A stretch of 64,000 nucleotides of DNA from Aselliscus stoliczkanus (GCA_033961575.1 CM066738.1:70231478-70295477); one strand, 5' to 3'; positions 24,968 to 36,944 are shown, counted from the first letter of the stretch. Made by a program: numbers and translations. The notes: generated by a model from the letters alone, not told the origin.

Positions 24968-25704
24968 AAGGGTGTTGTTTTGTCTTCTGTACAGTGAATT
25001 CCTTCCCTTTTAGTTTCATTTTGATACTGTATGTGGCTACAGATATTCATATAAACAAGTGCATGTGACATTTGCAATTGCCTTATGGCCTTCCTTTCAA
25101 TGAATTGTACTTTTGGAGCTGCATTATACCTTGGTTTATTTGAAGTTGGCACATGGAATTACCACTTTCAGTTTGCGTTGGTGAAAGGGACCCAGCATTA
25201 TATAACATTATCTAGATTATAAGCATTCTGTTTAGGATCAATCCTTAAAAACATTTTAAAAGTTCAGTTTCTTTCTCTCTGAATGAAATATGCTCTATGG
25301 CCCAGAAACAGCCGCCTGTTTAGTTCCTCCCTTTTGCAAAGTGTCACTAAGCCTCAAAGCTCATCTGAAGTCGAAGTCCGTATACTCATCAGAAGTTATA
25401 ATCTGAACAGTCTCTGTTTTTCAGTTTGGTGGATTACAGGAAATCAGGAGGCTGTTTCACTATACAAAATGGTGGCATTTCATTCTGGCTCCTGGAGTGT
25501 GGGGCATTTTTGACTTTTCATGTGCTGATTAAGCCATTCTGTGGGGTTCAGTCTGAATCTTTCAAGAGAAGGGAAGTCTTCTTTTGTGGTGGGGTGATGT
25601 TGGACGTGAGACTCAGGCCTGGGGTGTGTGTGCGTTTCCGGGGAAATCACTGAAGCTCTCATGCACCCGAAGCCATATGGTAGGCTAGCTAGAACAACGA
25701 ATGG

Positions 25705-25908
25705 ATGAGTGCTGTGTCTGGAGTCAGACATTAGGCTTCAAGTTCCTGCTCTGCTTGCACCAGCTCTGTGACCTTGGACAAGTGATCCAACTCATTTTCC
25801 TCATTTGTAAAATGAGGCCAGTAATGTAACTCACAGCATTAAATCAGAGAGAGTCCTTGTGAAGTGCCTGGTGCAGGGCCTGGCACTTAGTAAGCATTGA
25901 GTGTTGAC
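25705..25908 (+). repeat. MIR SINE
   Basis: Clear MIR order: gctctgtgaccttggacaag, ttttcctcatttgtaaaatg, and gcctggcacttagtaagcat at the 3' end. Confidence 0.85.
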
Positions 25909-27095
25909 TTTGAAGGATCGCTTAACCACATGGGTGTTTGGAATGTATTACTTCCTGTGGAGAAAAAGAAGTTTATGATCTGAGAGCATGATGTCCCTTG
26001 GTTCACCTGTATTTCTTTAACAAGGCTGGGGAGAGTGAAATGAGGGACCCCACCCCCCCAGCCCTGGGGGTGGCAGAGATAGATGGGGAGGATGCTTGAG
26101 AGCTACTAGTCTTGAGTTCAGCTGATTGTTTTATAGAACAGGGCTGGTTTGTCAGCAGAAGAAAATTATTGTTCCCCCATTTTTGTCCCCTCCCTTTTCT
26201 TATGGTTCTCATTACTTTGAGTGCTTTCTGGTGGGTTGGCAGTTGTTAGAGTTAATAAGCTTTAATTGGAAAATGAATTTTTCTTATCGGGCCTTCCAAA
26301 TGATTGGAATATATATGCATATATTTCTGGGGATGGTCTCCAAGGTTGCTATTTCCAATCCTAAAATGCCATTAGGTTGCTAAATAAAGCTCCTGTTCTT
26401 TGGAACACAAAAGGGAAAAAATTCTAGCTTTCATGAAATAAATGACAAGGGGCAAAAAGAGACTGAGGGGTCTTCTTGTAGGCTGTTTTAATACAATGAA
26501 CTCCACTAATCTGGGCTTCTTCAGTGGTAACTTTTTCACCTGTGATTGTATAAAGCAGAAGTTTGATAATTTGTTCGAAGCACACAAATGTACCCCTCCT
26601 TCAAAGTATGACATACAAAAAAACAAGTCATAATAGGGAGTGCATTTACATAGATGTTGCACCTCTGCTTAAAGAGTCCTTACACCCATTACTGTGGGTT
26701 GCAGGATTTATGTCCTCGGTCACCCATGGCTGATTTTAGGCCATTTTATATAACCCAAAGCTCTGTCTGGGATTTCTCTTCAGGGTCACTTCGTGTTGTT
26801 TCCTGGTTCCTATGGGAGGGTCAGGAAAGCAAAGGGAGCCATTCATTTCCCCCTGCAAATAAATTAACTTCTTGCTCATGGGAAATGTTTTCCCCAGTCC
26901 TTGGAAATTTGATGTAATTTTAGATCATAGATAAATTAGCCGCTGGGAGGGCAACACAGCAAGTCTTTGGTGGCTAAGCCAGATTCTAGGCTGCTTTCAA
27001 TCTGGTGGCTTTGTTGCGTTAAGTTCTATGTCCCTGCATTGTCCATGGGGTCTTTGGATCCCTGTGACTCTGAAAAGGAAATAATAGGTTGTGTA

Positions 27096-27147
27096 GGTGT
27101 GTGTGCGTGCGTGTGTGCGTGTGTGTGTGTGTGTGCGTGTGTGTGGT
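27096..27147. repeat. (TG)n/(CGTG)n microsatellite
   Basis: An interrupted TG run with GTGCGTGC units, about 50 bp. Confidence 0.9.
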
Positions 27148-28004
27148 TGAGACGGGGGAACAGGGACCAAATATTCAGAATAAAGTGTCTCTGGCTAATT
27201 AAAATGTGTTTTGTTTCTGGGTTCAAATAACAAGTAGGTTTGGTAACACTAGTTACCTCCTGTTTGGAAGCTCTCATGGGCAGTCAGATATGAGTTGGAT
27301 TATTTTAAATGAGAAAACAAATGTTAACTAATTTGCTAGGCCAAATCTTTGAAAACCGGGTCTGTGGATAAAAATTCGTCTCTGGCCACTTGAGGTCTCA
27401 AGATGGGTTATATGATTGAACCTTTAGCTGCAACTAAAGCAGGCCCCCCCTGTGTTATGGTCTCTGGAGGTGTGGGGGCAAGGTTCAGGGACAAGGTACT
27501 AATCTTCTGTGGGACCTGCAGAAGATTGGAATGATACGGTGTCTTCAGTTATTTCAACTATGAGATATTAGCAGGCTGAAAGCCCAAATAAGTTCATAGG
27601 AACTTTGGATAAATAAATTATGGTTGATAGTTCCGAATAGCTTCTAAAGGGGCGTTAGGATGTCGCAGGTGCATGTCGAACCTCTGAGACACATCAGAGC
27701 GAGTGGCCACACTCCCACCGAGTCGTCTGTGGCATCTCCTCAGTCTGCCCTGGAGAACTAGCAGGACAGCTGGTACTCACTGTTCTTCCTGCTCAGTAGC
27801 TGTCAGAGGGAAGTGATCATTCCACAGTTGATGTCACTATTTTAGTTAGAGAGATACTTGATTTGCTTTGTGGCTTTTAAAAAGAACGGACATTTTTAAA
27901 ATGGCTAAAATATAGCAATTAAAGATGAAATAATGTTTAATTAGTAGGAGGGCTTATATTTCAGTCATCAGTCGTCCCTTGTGGTAAGAGAATCATATAG
28001 ATAA

Positions 28005-28085
28005 CCCTTAGCTTTTGAGCAAGTCATTTCCTCTCTCTGGACCTCAGTCTCAGCAGTGATCATAAAATGGAGACATCAGGCAGTA
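28005..28085 (+). repeat. MIR core fragment
   Basis: ttgagcaagtcatttcctct, ctggacctcagtctcagcag and ataaaatggagacat follow MIR core order. Short and diverged. Confidence 0.5.
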
Positions 28086-28654
28086 TGTCTGAAGGTCCCT
28101 TCTACAGTCGCATGTGCAGATTTAGGTAATGAGGCAATGGTAGGTCTGCGGTCTGGCCTCCACAGGCCTCTCCATGACTAGGGAAGCTGGTGGGATTGGA
28201 ATCGCCTAGCTCTTTTTCTGGTTCCCTCACCTCCTCAGGTTTTGATCTATGGAGGCCAAGTCCTTCTGTTACCTTAGGCCACAGAAGATGAGAGTCCTGG
28301 TCATGTTGGTGAACACAGGGGCTTAGTAAAAGGAGCTGTCATCCCCTAATGTCGAACCCCCAGATAGAAAACTTGTACAGTGATATGGACCCGGACCGGA
28401 AAATGGAAACGTCTGGCAGCTGAGCACTCCGCAGAACAAGGAAAAAACAGCTTTGCTTTGCTTGGCCCCTTGCTTCAATATCTTGTAGTTGGTCTTTTAT
28501 GTCTTGAAAACAACTAACTTTTCAACTGTTGTTTGCCTTCTGTGTCTTCTCTTTAGCCATTACAGAGTTTTCCTCCATGTCTCTCCACCCCTTCCCTGGC
28601 TTTTACCCTTATTTTTTGTGAATTTTATTCCTCTAACACTCCAAGATGGATCTG

Positions 28655-28862
28655 AAATAATAATAGCAAACATTATTACTTACTATGTGTCAGTTTCTAT
28701 ACAAAGTGTTACACATATATTGATATATACATAATCCTCATACCAAATGAATGAGGTAGTGCTGTCCCATTTTACAGGTGTGTCTACAGAGAGGCACAGA
28801 GAAGTTAAGTAACTTGCCCAAGGTTACACAGTGGCAGTCTGGCTCCAGAGTACAGGCTCGTA
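28655..28862 (-). repeat. MIR SINE
   Basis: Reverse-oriented MIR, well preserved: cattattacttactatgtgt, cattttacaggtgtgtctac, agaagttaagtaacttgccc and ggcagtctggctccagagta. Confidence 0.88.
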
Positions 28863-29477
28863 ATTATTTTACCATATTGGCTTTTCAACTTGATTTAAAG
28901 GGGGAAGAAATTGAAGAACACAGAGGGAAGAGCCAGAACTCTCTGAGACTTGAGGCTATGTCCTTTCTCTCTCCCCTAGCATCTCAGAAATATACAATTG
29001 TGATTTGCAACACTGGCATTCCTAGATTGAGGAAATCTCATAAACGTATATGTTTCTTCTAGTTATAGGTTTCTTAAGAATAGATAGGGTGGTAATGCGT
29101 AGTTGTTAGCTGGGAAGTAGTGAGTTTGGAGGTATTGTGCCGTCTTTGAGTAATTCATTTTCCCCTTTCCATGCAACTTCAAGTAAGGCTTGTTATGCTC
29201 TTACCTAGCTCAAAAGATTAGGGTAAAGCATTTTATAAAGTATAAAAAGCTGGAGGAATTATTAAAAGTGGTTAAAACTGAACACCAGGGAGAACAAGGA
29301 ATACTTCGTTGTATGAAATCTTTCTATGCTTGGTCATGCCAGAGAATTGTTTTCGGGAACATGTGTGCAATATTTTGGCAGTGGTATCTTAGGCTTTATT
29401 TTTTAAAATAAGTGTTTATTTCTGCTTACATCGTTGTTGCTATTATTATTTTGATAAATGAGCATTGCTAATGATGC

Positions 29478-29605
29478 TCTCTGTCAGGGATTCTCAAACT
29501 TTTTGGTGCACAACATCACCCACAGTGCATGTTAAAATTGCAGTGTCCCTGATTCCTTCCCCGGAAAAGCTGATTCTGCAGGTCCTCTACAGTCTGTGTT
29601 TTTTG
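29478..29605. mobile_element. MER5-like hAT fragment
   Basis: gggattctcaaactttttgg at one end and gctgattctgcaggtcctct internally match the MER5A style (a terminal copy plus the gattct..ggtct core). Assignment from memory. Confidence 0.55.
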
Positions 29606-29619
29606 GCCTTTGCATTAAT

Positions 29620-31340
29620 TAAAATTTTTTGAATAGTACACAGTTCAAAAGTTGTAAATTGGAATATAGTGGAAAACAATTGCCCTTTTCACCCTTGCTC
29701 ACCACTCACAGTTCTTCTCCCAGATTTAATTTCTTGTTTCTTGTATTGATTATATGCATTGACTATAGATGCATACACAAGCATATGCAGTATATATATT
29801 CAAAATTTTAAGCATATGTTGTAGTATACTATACACATTGCTTTGCATTTTGTTTTTTTTTACTTAGTATATTTGGGTAGTTCACTATTTAATTGGTGCC
29901 CTGTTGAAGAATATTTATTTCCAATCTTTTGCTATTTAAGCAATTGTTATACCATATCTGTGTCATTTTACTCATAAACAGATATACCTATGGGATGAGT
30001 TTCTAAAAATGGCATTATTGAGTCAAGGAGTATCTACTTTTAATTTTGGTATATATTGCTAAATTGCTGTCACGGAGGTTGTGCCAATGTGCACACCCCC
30101 AGCTAATGTACAAGAGTGCCTGTTTTCCCTTAGTCAAATATGTCTGTTATCAAATACTCTGATCTTTGTCATTTTTTCATCTCTGAGTTTTGTTTTGCAT
30201 TTATCTTATTGTGAATGATGTTGAACATCTTTTCTGAAGGTTAAGAGCCATGTGTAGTTCCATTTATATGAAGTCGTTGCCCAATTCTGTTCATATTTTT
30301 TACCTATTTTTTTTCAGTTGGGTTACTAGTTTCATTGATTTGAGAAGTTCTTTGCATATGAAGGAAATTAGCCTTTTGTCTAAAATATACTTTAAAGATA
30401 TTTATTCCTGGTTTTTTATTTAACTTTGTTTATACTTTTAAAGAAATCATGACCATTTTTTCTTTTTTTTAAAGGTAATTCAATTTATCAATCTTTTCTT
30501 TTACAGGTTTGGAGTTTTCTATAATATTTAGGAAAGACTTCTCCACTGTTAAGATTAATCTCATTTTTAAAAGCCCCATGTTTTCTTCTAGTACTTTTTA
30601 TGATTTTGCTTTTAAGGTTTACATTTTGTTTCCATCTGGAATTTATGTTTTTGGTTGTTGTAACATGTAGCATATATATTCAACCTTTTCTTTTTCCAAA
30701 TGGCAACCTAATTGTCCCAGCATCATTTTCTCAATAATTTGTTTACCTCCCACTGATTCAAATGGGAATTAAAAAAAAATATGTAGATTCTCATGTGTAT
30801 GTATTCCTGTATAAATTCATATGTGAATGTATATTTAACATACATTTTTATGTATATTTAGGTCTATTTCTGGATTTTTCTATTCTGTACCAATGATCTG
30901 TTTATTTACGCTTTGATACCATCTTGTTTTGGCTATTATACTTTGCAATCTATTTAGAGGGTTAGCCACTTCTCATTAGACTTTAAAAAAATAAGAATTC
31001 AATCATTATTTTCATTTATTTATTTTTCCATACAAACTTTAGAATCAGCTCATTCAGTTTTTTAGAAATCCTGTTGGCATATTTATTGGAATAATATTAA
31101 CATTTTAAATTAACTTAGGGAGAATTAACTTGTTAAGTTTTCCTGTCCAAGATGAAGTATGTCTTTTCATTTGCTTAAATATTTTTTGCCCCCATTAGCA
31201 TTTTGAGCTTTCCTTCATGTAAACCTTGTGCATGTTTCCAGTTAAGTTTATTCCTAGGTATTTCACACTTTTTGATGTTTGCGTATATCTTTTAATTTGT
31301 CATTATGTATATTGAGTATATTAAGTTTGTTTTCCAGAAT
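29620..31340 (-). mobile_element. Old mammalian L1 (L1M-type) ORF2 fragment
   Basis: About 1.7 kb of reverse-oriented, heavily diverged L1 ORF2. Recognisable pieces are gatgttgaacatcttttctg, agaagttctttgcatatgaa, ttctgtaccaatgatctgtt and gttaagtttattcctaggta, in the order of L1 ORF2 antisense text. No open frame longer than ~60 codons remains. Confidence 0.75.
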
Positions 31341-32676
31341 CATTCTGCCTTTTCATATTTCTTTTTTCAGTCCATTCTCTTGCATTTTCTGGGAGAATAC
31401 ACAGTTTGTATTTGCAATACTGTTGGCTTGGGTGTTGGTGGAAAACCCTACTGTTGGTGTCTGACTATGGAAATACATACCTCCTAATGCACTTATTCAC
31501 TTAAATCATGGATTCATATAACTTTAGAGATGGAAAGGACCTTGCTCAGGTGCAGTTGAGGAAACTCAGTCTGGGGAGCTTAAGTTCTGCTGGTCAGTAT
31601 GGAACTGGGTTTCCAGATTCCTGGCTAAATGGCCTTGGCTCTGGGCTAGGCTGAGAGGTCACTGCATGAAACTTGAGAGCCAAAGATTGTGAGCAAAAGC
31701 TTGGCCTTAGGGGAGGCTGGTAACTTCTTACTACTCTGAGCATTGCTTCAGTAATCAATTTAGGAATTAACAAGCTACTGAGACTTGTGCCAATATAGTT
31801 TTTCTAAGATTGCGTATGTCCCCAAACACCAGCTCTGAGTTACCACCAGGGAGTAGCACAAATGACCATTAGTCTCCAGTGAACCATCAGCATACATTTG
31901 CTGGAATAAATGAAAGCATTTTGAGAGCAGGGAATCAGGACCAACATCTACGCTTGCTAACCCAAACAGCTTTCCTTTCTGAATCCCTGGAGATCAGTTA
32001 TCACTAAATGAACAGATACACTCTGCAGAGTTTTTGCAGGTTTCACAGCTTGTAAATAAGAGACTGTATCTTTCATGCTCCCCTCTTGTTGAATCTGGCA
32101 TAGAGATCTCTGGCTCTAATCAACTGGGAAATGCCCAGTAGCTGGGCTGGCTGGAACAGCAATGACTCCAGTTGAATGAACTTTTTAAACCCACTATACT
32201 TAATTCAGAGCACCTTTTATTTTACTAACACAAGGCATCTTGCTCATGGAAAATCATTGGAAGCACCTATTGGGTCTGACCTATCAGATATAAAGTCAAG
32301 TCAAATACTGATTGGTCCGTGTGGAACTCACTGGCATAGATTACACAATATTAACATTTCTGTAACTTATCGTTCCACGTACTGCTTCTTACAAAAATTC
32401 TTTGTATTTTTACCAGGATTTCCTTTTTGTTTATTCTATTTTTTCATTTATAGTTCGTTGGTGACTTGAGTCTATGACAAATATTTCTGACTCTTTGATA
32501 CCACCAGATTTAGTGGTAGAATTTCCAGCTGTGTTCTTCCAGGAGGAATTCCCAAAGGTGTCTCCTCTACATTACAAATGGGTGAGCATTTTGGAACTGA
32601 CCACAGTAAGCAAAGCTTTGGTTGGTGGTTGTATCTTGGATCGGGGCAGTGGAAAGAGCTGCTCCCAGTTTAACCT
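31341..32676. other. Intergenic DNA without recognisable features
   Basis: Unique-looking sequence. A stretch at 31520-31610 (gagatggaaaggaccttgct, gaggaaactcagtctgggga) resembles a degraded ancient repeat, but I cannot name it. No gene, RNA or young element. Confidence 0.7.
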
Positions 32677-32694
32677 TCTTTCCTTGACCTTTTT

Positions 32695-33138
32695 TTTTTT
32701 AAGATTGTATTGGGGAATTGGGGGAGGGGAACAGCATTAGGGAACTGGGAAGAGACAAGTTGCTGTCCTTTTGTTCTTCAGTCTAGTTGTGGAGGACATT
32801 GCTTCACTGGCCCATGTTTGTATCATCACTGAGCCCTTCTGGTGAGGCAGATGGGTCGCCGGCCTCTGGATGGCTGCTCACAGAGGCTCTTAGCGGCTCA
32901 CAGAGGCTGCCAGCTGCTCACGCTGGCTGCCGGCCACTCACTGTAGCTTATGACAGCTCACTGCAGCAGGGACTGCAGCTATGCCATCCCAAGGACTCAC
33001 AGCAGCCCAGCTCCAGGTGGAGCTGTTGTTCACCATCTTAGCTGTAGAGGGCAGTGTCACTGGCCCTCATATGTAGGATCTGAACCGGGGCCGCTGGTAT
33101 CCCAAGCCAGCTCTTAACCAACGTGCCACTTGGCCGGC
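32695..33138 (-). mobile_element. Full-length tRNA-derived SINE (T+ class)
   Basis: Minus orientation. The tail at left reads aagattgtattggggaattg (reverse of the AATAAAATCTT type, with one change in AATAAA). The body has gctgctcacgctggctgccg subrepeats, then the hairpin (agggcagtgtcactggccct) and the head ending ggccggc. Perfect 18-bp target duplications TCTTTCCTTGACCTTTTT lie at 32677-32694 and 33139-33156, so the insertion is fairly young. Confidence 0.95.
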
Positions 33139-33244
33139 TCTTTCCTTGACCTTTTTGAAGCATTTGACATTGTGGCCCACTTCATTTTTCCTGAAACCTC
33201 CCCTTTTGACTTTCATGACATTGTAGATAAATCAGGGGGGTGAT

Positions 33245-33505
33245 GATGTGGAAAGACTGTGGACTTTGGAGTCATGCAAATGTAGGTTTGAATCCTGGCT
33301 CCACACACCAGTTCTGTGGCTTGACCAAGTGACTTCTCCAAGTTGCAGTGTTCAGTGTTCAAAATGGAGAGCAATATTACCACCTCACAGCACTGTCATC
33401 AGCCTGGAGGCCTTACTCAACTTCAGCTTTGTGACAGGCAGAGCAGCGTTTGTGACCCTGGGAAAAGTGCTAGCACAGTGCCTTCATGACATAGACACTC
33501 ATTGA
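33245..33505 (+). repeat. MIR SINE
   Basis: gactttggagtcatgcaaat, gtttgaatcctggctccaca, gcttgaccaagtgacttctc and a degraded 3' end ending in actcattgatt, in MIR order. Confidence 0.8.
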
Positions 33506-33554
33506 TTTAATTGCTTTCTACTTTTCATATATAGCCCACAACATCATGGAGTCA

Positions 33555-33681
33555 TTCCCTGTCTATTAGAGATCTCCAGAGAAACAGAACCATGTATATG
33601 TATATATGTATATGTATATGTATATCTTTATATATCTATATCTATATCTGTATCTATATATCATCTATATCTATCTATCTG

Positions 33682-33729
<48 letters not shown>

Positions 33730-34125
33730 GAGATATTTATTTTAAGGAATTGGCTCACATGATGATTGTGTGGGCTGGCAAGTCTGAAATCCATAGGGCC
33801 AGCCAGCAACCTGGTGACTCAGGTTAAGATTTGATGTTGGAGTCTTAAGTCTGAATTCTATAGGGTAGTAGTCTAGAAACTCAGGCAGGATTTCTATGTT
33901 GCGTTCGCAAAGAGGAGATTTTCTTCAGGAAACCTCAGTCTTTGCTTTTAAGGCCTCCCACTGATTGGATGAAACCCATCTGTGTTATGGAGGGAAATCT
34001 GCTTTAGTCTACTGCTTAAATGTTAGTCACATCTAAAAAACACCTTTGAAGCAACATTTAGGCTGGTATTTGATTAAACAATTAAGTGCCACAGCCTAGC
34101 CAATTTGACACATAAAATTAACTAC
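33555..34125. repeat. Unnamed mammalian interspersed repeat carrying a TATC tract
   Basis: It begins tctattagagatctccagag / aaacagaacc, carries a microsatellite just after, then ttaaggaattggctcacatg and ttggatgaaacccatctgtg, and ends near ccaatttgacacataaaatt / aactacc. This layout recurs in mammalian genomes and I recognise the pattern, but I cannot assign the family name confidently. Confidence 0.5.
33591..33730. repeat. (TATATG)n / (TATC)n compound microsatellite
   Basis: TATATG and TATC variants lead into about 16 clean CTAT units at 33670-33729. The tetranucleotide array is probably highly polymorphic. Confidence 0.95.
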
Positions 34126-34414
34126 CATGTTCCACCAAGTTTGGCTGTTGATCCTTAGAAACTGGTCTAAGCTTAAAGGGCTTAATTGAAGTGGATGGAC
34201 ATTGTGATGATACAGCTTAGAAGGGGCCTTAGAGCCTTACGGGTCTGTTGGAATGCATCCAGGATCAGTAATCTATGTTGGCTATTTCTTGGTGACCTTA
34301 ATGTTCTTATTATGATTGTGGTGGGGGCGGGCATGGAGGGAGTTTTGTAGAAGGTGCTGTCCTGAAGTGCAGGAGCTGCCTGCTCCCATCTGCTCGGCTC
34401 TGGGCTTGGTTCAC

Positions 34415-34497
34415 CATGGTCTAGTTGTGTGACCCTGGACACATCACTGGGCTCTTCTTGGCCTCAGTTTATTTGTCTAGAAAAGGTGACATTCAGA
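34415..34497 (+). repeat. MIR core fragment
   Basis: ctagttgtgtgaccctggac and cttggcctcagtttatttgt match the MIR core. Confidence 0.6.
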
Positions 34498-34654
34498 CTT
34501 GATGCACTTTAAGTTCCCCTCTCACTTTTTAACATTGGGTTTCTCTTCTCCTCTTGTTTTGGTGCATGATTTGCAGAGGCTTGTTAGGAATTTACAGCTT
34601 GTGATTGCTTCACTTTTTTGGAAATTGTTCCATGTTTTCAGAGCATTAAGAATT

Positions 34655-34764
34655 AAGGGCCGGGGCCGACCGAGTGGCACGGTGGTTAAGTGCTGGCTTG
34701 GGAAGCCAGTGGCCCTGGTTTAGGTCCCATATGTGAGGGCCAGTAACACTGTCCTCAAAAAGAA
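34655..34764 (+). mobile_element. Short head-only tRNA-derived SINE
   Basis: The head gggccggggccgaccgagtg runs through box A and box B-like ggtttaggtccca to the hairpin gagggccagtaacactgtcc, then directly to an A-rich tail (tcaaaaagaaaag). 7-bp flanking repeats AAGAATT at 34648-34654 and 34765-34771. Confidence 0.88.
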
Positions 34765-34876
34765 AAGAATTGATATCACATGTTTATTGACCAGGAAAAT
34801 GATGCCTTTTTATCACTGTGATGTAATGACATCATTCATCTAGTGAATGCTCAATAGGTATTTTTTGGATTAAAAT

Positions 34877-34878
<2 letters not shown>

Positions 34879-34940
<62 letters not shown>
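34879..34940. repeat. (TA)n(TG)n(TA)n compound microsatellite
   Basis: TATATATATG, then about 13 TG units, then about 12 TA units, running into the T-tail of the adjacent minus-strand SINE. Confidence 0.92.
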
Positions 34941-34947
<7 letters not shown>

Positions 34948-35049
34948 TTTTTCCTGAGGGCAGTGTCACTGGCCCTCATATGTGGGACCGAACCGGGGCC
35001 ACTGGCTTCCCAAGCCAGCACTTAACCACCGAGCCTCTTGGCCGGCCCC
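34941..35049 (-). mobile_element. Short head-only tRNA-derived SINE
   Basis: T12, cctgagggcagtgtcactgg (hairpin) and the tRNA-like head ending ggccggcccc. One base is missing near gtgggaccgaacc (box B). It abuts the full-length minus-strand SINE that follows. Confidence 0.9.
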
Positions 35050-35064
35050 AAAATATATATATAT

Positions 35065-35506
35065 ATATTTTTAAAGATTTTATTGGGGAATTGGCGGAGG
35101 GGAACAGCGTTGGGGAATCGGGGAAGGGGAACAGACAAGTTGCTGTCTTTTTGTTCTTCAGTCCAGTTGCGGAGGATGTTGCTTCACTGTTGGTATCGTC
35201 ATTGCGCTCTTCCCGGATGAGGCAGATCGGTCGCTGGCCTCTGGATGTCGCTCACCACGGCTATTGGCAGCTCATGCTTGGCTGCCAGCTGCTCACGCTG
35301 GCTGCGGGCCACTCACTGTAGCCTATGGCAGCCCACTGCAGCAGGGGCTGCAGCCCACACCATCACCGGGGCTCGCACAGCCCAGCTCCAGGTGGAGCTG
35401 TTGTTAGCTGTAGAGGGCAGTGTCACTGGCCCTCATGTGGGATCCGAACCGGGGCCGCTGGCATCCCAAAACCAGCGATTAACCAATGCGCCACTCGGCC
35501 GGCCCC
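35065..35506 (-). mobile_element. Full-length tRNA-derived SINE, left arm of an inverted pair
   Basis: Minus orientation: ttttaaagattttattgggg (tail with AATAAAATCTTT reversed), full body with subrepeats, hairpin and head ending cactcggccggcccc. Well preserved. Its head faces the head of the plus-strand copy starting at 35535, 28 bp away. Confidence 0.95.
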
Positions 35507-35534
35507 AAAAAATATTTTTTAAAAGTATGTCTCA

Positions 35535-35980
35535 GGGCGGCCGAGTGCCACATTGGTTAAGAGCTGGTTTTGGGATGCCAGCGGCCCCAGTTCGGATCCC
35601 ACATACGAGGGCTAGTGACAATGCCCTCTACAGCTAACAACAGCTCTACCTGGAGCTGAGTTGTGCGAGCCCCGGAGATAGTGTGGGCTGCAGCCCCTGC
35701 TGCAGTGGGCTGCCATAGGCTACAGTGAGTGGCCGGCAGCCAGCTGAGTGACTGGCAGCCAGCGTGAGCTGCCAATAGCCGCGGTGAGCGACCATCCAGA
35801 GGCCGGAGACTGATCTGCCTCATCCAGGAAGAGTGCAATGAGGATACCAACATGGGCCAGTGAAGCAACGTCCTCCACAACTAGACTGAAGAACAAAAAG
35901 ACAGCAACTTGTCTCCTCCCCTTCTCCAGTTCCCCAATGCTGTTCCCCTTCCCCAATTCCCCAATAAAATCTTAAAAAAA
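35535..35980 (+). mobile_element. Full-length tRNA-derived SINE, right arm of an inverted pair
   Basis: Head gggcggccgagtgccacatt, hairpin, body, and tail ttccccaataaaatcttaaa with A-run. Perfect 14-bp target duplications AAAAGTATGTCTCA at 35521-35534 and 35981-35994. Confidence 0.95.
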
Positions 35981-36084
35981 AAAAGTATGTCTCATTATAA
36001 AGACATGTTCAGGGTAATGATACTCCAGGGTAATGATAGATGTTACCTTTGCATTCGCTTTCTTGGAGTTTAGGAACTGTAGAG

Positions 36085-36305
36085 TATATTGGAAAGAACT
36101 GAAGCTTTGGAATAAGACAGATCTCAACTTAAATCCTGGGTTTTTTACTTACCAGCTGTGCAAATTTCATCATAATATTTAACTTCCTGAGCCTCAGCCT
36201 ACTCACCTGTAAAATGGGGGAAACGGGCTAAAGGGTTGTTGTGAAATTAAATGAAATGCTGTATGTGAACTACCAAGCATAACACTGGACACAGAGTAAA
36301 CCTGA
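36085..36305 (+). repeat. MIR SINE
   Basis: tttggaataagacagatctc, acttaccagctgtgcaaatt, actcacctgtaaaatggggg and gttgttgtgaaattaaatga are in MIR order. Confidence 0.8.
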
Positions 36306-36446
36306 AAAAAAAAATCAGTTCCTTTTTCTCCTCTCAGATTATTTAGGAATTTCTAAAGCCCAGCAAAGCTACTATTAAGCTTGAGGCAAGAGGCTCACTT
36401 TCAGAGATATCAAAGAATCTGTCTGCCTTTTAAAAAAAACAAAACA

Positions 36447-36944
36447 GGGCTGGATGAGTGGCTCAGTTGGTTAAGAGGTGGCTTAGAGTGTGAGCTCTGA
36501 GCAACAGGGCTGCTGGTTCAATTCCCACATGGACCAGTGAATGCTGCGCCCCAGCTGAGCTGTCGCTGAGCTGCCAAAAGGTGGCAGGATGGTTCAGCTG
36601 GTGTAACAACAAGATTGCCTGTTCAATAGTGGGCTATGCCCACCTTGAACTAAGACTGAACTCAGCACCTTGAGTTGAGCTGCCGCCCGGATGGCTCAGT
36701 GGATAGAGCATGTGCTTTTAACAACAAGGCTGCTGGTTTGACTCTCGCATGGGATGGTGGCTACGCCCACCTGCAACTAAGATTGAACACAGCACCTTGA
36801 GCTTAGAGGCCAAAAGCTGCCGACGGGAAGTCAGATGGCGACTGGTGCCCTCCACAATGAAGACTGAAGAACAACAACTTGGCTGGTCCCCTTCCCCAAG
36901 TCCCCAACACTGCTCCCCTCCCCCAATTTCCCAATAAAATCTTT
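36447..36944 (+). mobile_element. Multimeric tRNA SINE with three tRNA-like units
   Basis: Units start near 36447 (gggctggatgagtggctcag), 36583 (ggtggcaggatggttcagct) and 36682 (gctgccgcccggatggctca). They are followed by the unique tail with aagactgaagaacaacaact, ccccaatttcccaataaaat and a TCTTT terminator before the A-rich end. Flanked by aaaaaacaaaaca-type repeats on both sides. It has one internal tRNA unit fewer than the copy at 13054-13671. Confidence 0.9.

Larger units (their letters stand above)
23780..24990 (+). other. GATA6: GATA6 3' UTR
   Basis: About 1.2 kb from the stop to a candidate cleavage site after the AATAAA at 24962. It is AT-rich in its distal half, contains no interspersed repeat I recognise, and carries a Pumilio-type element TGTAAATA at 24828-24835 and a TGAATGT heptamer (complement of the miR-181 seed) near 24556. 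Its length and lack of repeats fit a conserved vertebrate 3' UTR. The exact end needs RNA data. Confidence 0.75.
24991..29477. other. Intergenic DNA downstream of GATA6
   Basis: No gene is recognisable. The segment holds MIR pieces at 25.7, 28.0 and 28.7 kb and a (TG)n tract at 27.1 kb, listed separately. The remaining sequence is unique-looking and partly AT-rich (27.84-27.96 kb). Open frames here are short and unlike any family I know. Confidence 0.8.

Noticed and set aside
33591..33730. CRISPR-like regular repeats
   Set aside because: Simple tetranucleotide microsatellite without spacers, in vertebrate DNA. The L1 monomers at 58130-58456 are also continuous tandem units without spacers.
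35065..35506. tRNA genes suggested by good box A/B motifs in this and other SINE heads
   Set aside because: They are SINE heads with flanking duplications and poly(A) or T+ tails, and lack a folded acceptor stem of a functional tRNA.
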